Origin: Bacteroidales bacterium
GTDB taxonomy: Bacteria > Bacteroidota > Bacteroidia > Bacteroidales > JAADGE01
Reading direction: 5' to 3'
Assembly (NCBI GenBank): GCA_024762915.1
Contig: JANTGL010000137.1
Span: 1 to 7,135, forward strand
Length of the DNA stretch: 7,135 nt
Part shown: piece after piece, positions 7,063 through 7,135 of the stretch
How the letters are laid out: each line of letters starts with the position of its first letter
Numbering within the stretch: the first letter of the stretch is position 1
The notes under the pieces: model-generated
What the model was told of the DNA's origin: nothing
The model's input: only the letters and a program-made list of their open reading frames with translations
Database searches by the model: none
Translations under genes and position numbers: made by a program

Positions 7063-7135
7063 AATTTTTAAAGTTTGTTCTTTTGTATCCCGTTTCCCTG
7101 GTTTACGGATTGGTTGTCAGGATACGTAATTTTTT
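7059..7135 (+). CDS. lpxK: Tetraacyldisaccharide 4'-kinase, first 25 codons (runs off right edge)
   Basis: The ATG at 7059 overlaps the sppA stop as ATGA. The visible peptide, MKFLKFVLLYPVSLVYGLVV followed by RIRNF, has the hydrophobic N-terminal helix with a P-x-S-L-x-Y-G pattern and the RN pair that begin Bacteroidota LpxK proteins. LpxK phosphorylates the 4' position of the lipid A disaccharide at the cytoplasmic face of the inner membrane. The ATP-binding P-loop would lie beyond the window and cannot be checked. The sppA-lpxK order is one I recall from Bacteroides and relatives, which supports the call. The alternative is some other membrane protein with a similar N-terminal helix. Confidence 0.75.
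   Translation, partial: MKFLKFVLLYPVSLVYGLVVRIRNF

Noticed and set aside
1..7135. A defence system, mobile element, CRISPR array or riboswitch.
   Set aside because: All the coding DNA is accounted for by housekeeping, envelope or small conserved genes. No repeat array, inverted terminal repeats, integrase or transposase, or structured leader is seen.

Overview
The window is a compact, AT-rich stretch of bacterial chromosome, best read as Bacteroidota. Three things point there: the TATCTTTG boxes (Bacteroidota -7 consensus TAnnTTTG) upstream of genes, A-rich leaders with no clear Shine-Dalgarno sequence, and an sppA-lpxK gene pair. The start of lpxK also indicates a Gram-negative cell that makes lipid A. 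I see no mobile element, CRISPR array, tRNA or rRNA.

Layout: about 246 bp of non-coding DNA (5050-5295) separates two divergent gene sets. Leftward (minus strand) run dnaE (replicative DNA polymerase III alpha, 5049 to 1558), a 70-aa zinc-ribbon protein (1501 to 1289), a membrane protein joining a TPR-like N-terminal region to a LemA domain (1278 to 298), and the 5' part of an exported TPM-domain protein that runs off the left edge (271 to 1). Rightward (plus strand) run sppA (signal peptide peptidase / protease IV, 5296 to 7062) and the first 25 codons of lpxK (from 7059), whose ATG overlaps the sppA stop codon.

How they fit together: dnaE is a housekeeping replication gene with intact polymerase and PHP residues. 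LemA and TPM proteins are often neighbours in bacteria, and here they appear to form an envelope-associated pair of unknown function. SppA (clearance of signal peptides and membrane proteins) and LpxK (lipid A 4'-kinase) are both inner-membrane functions and look translationally coupled. Most of the window is ordinary housekeeping DNA. The least understood part is the zinc ribbon / TPR-LemA / TPM cluster in the left 1.5 kb. Two ORFs have natural starts well inside the longest open frame: dnaE starts 50 codons in, and the LemA gene 22 codons in.
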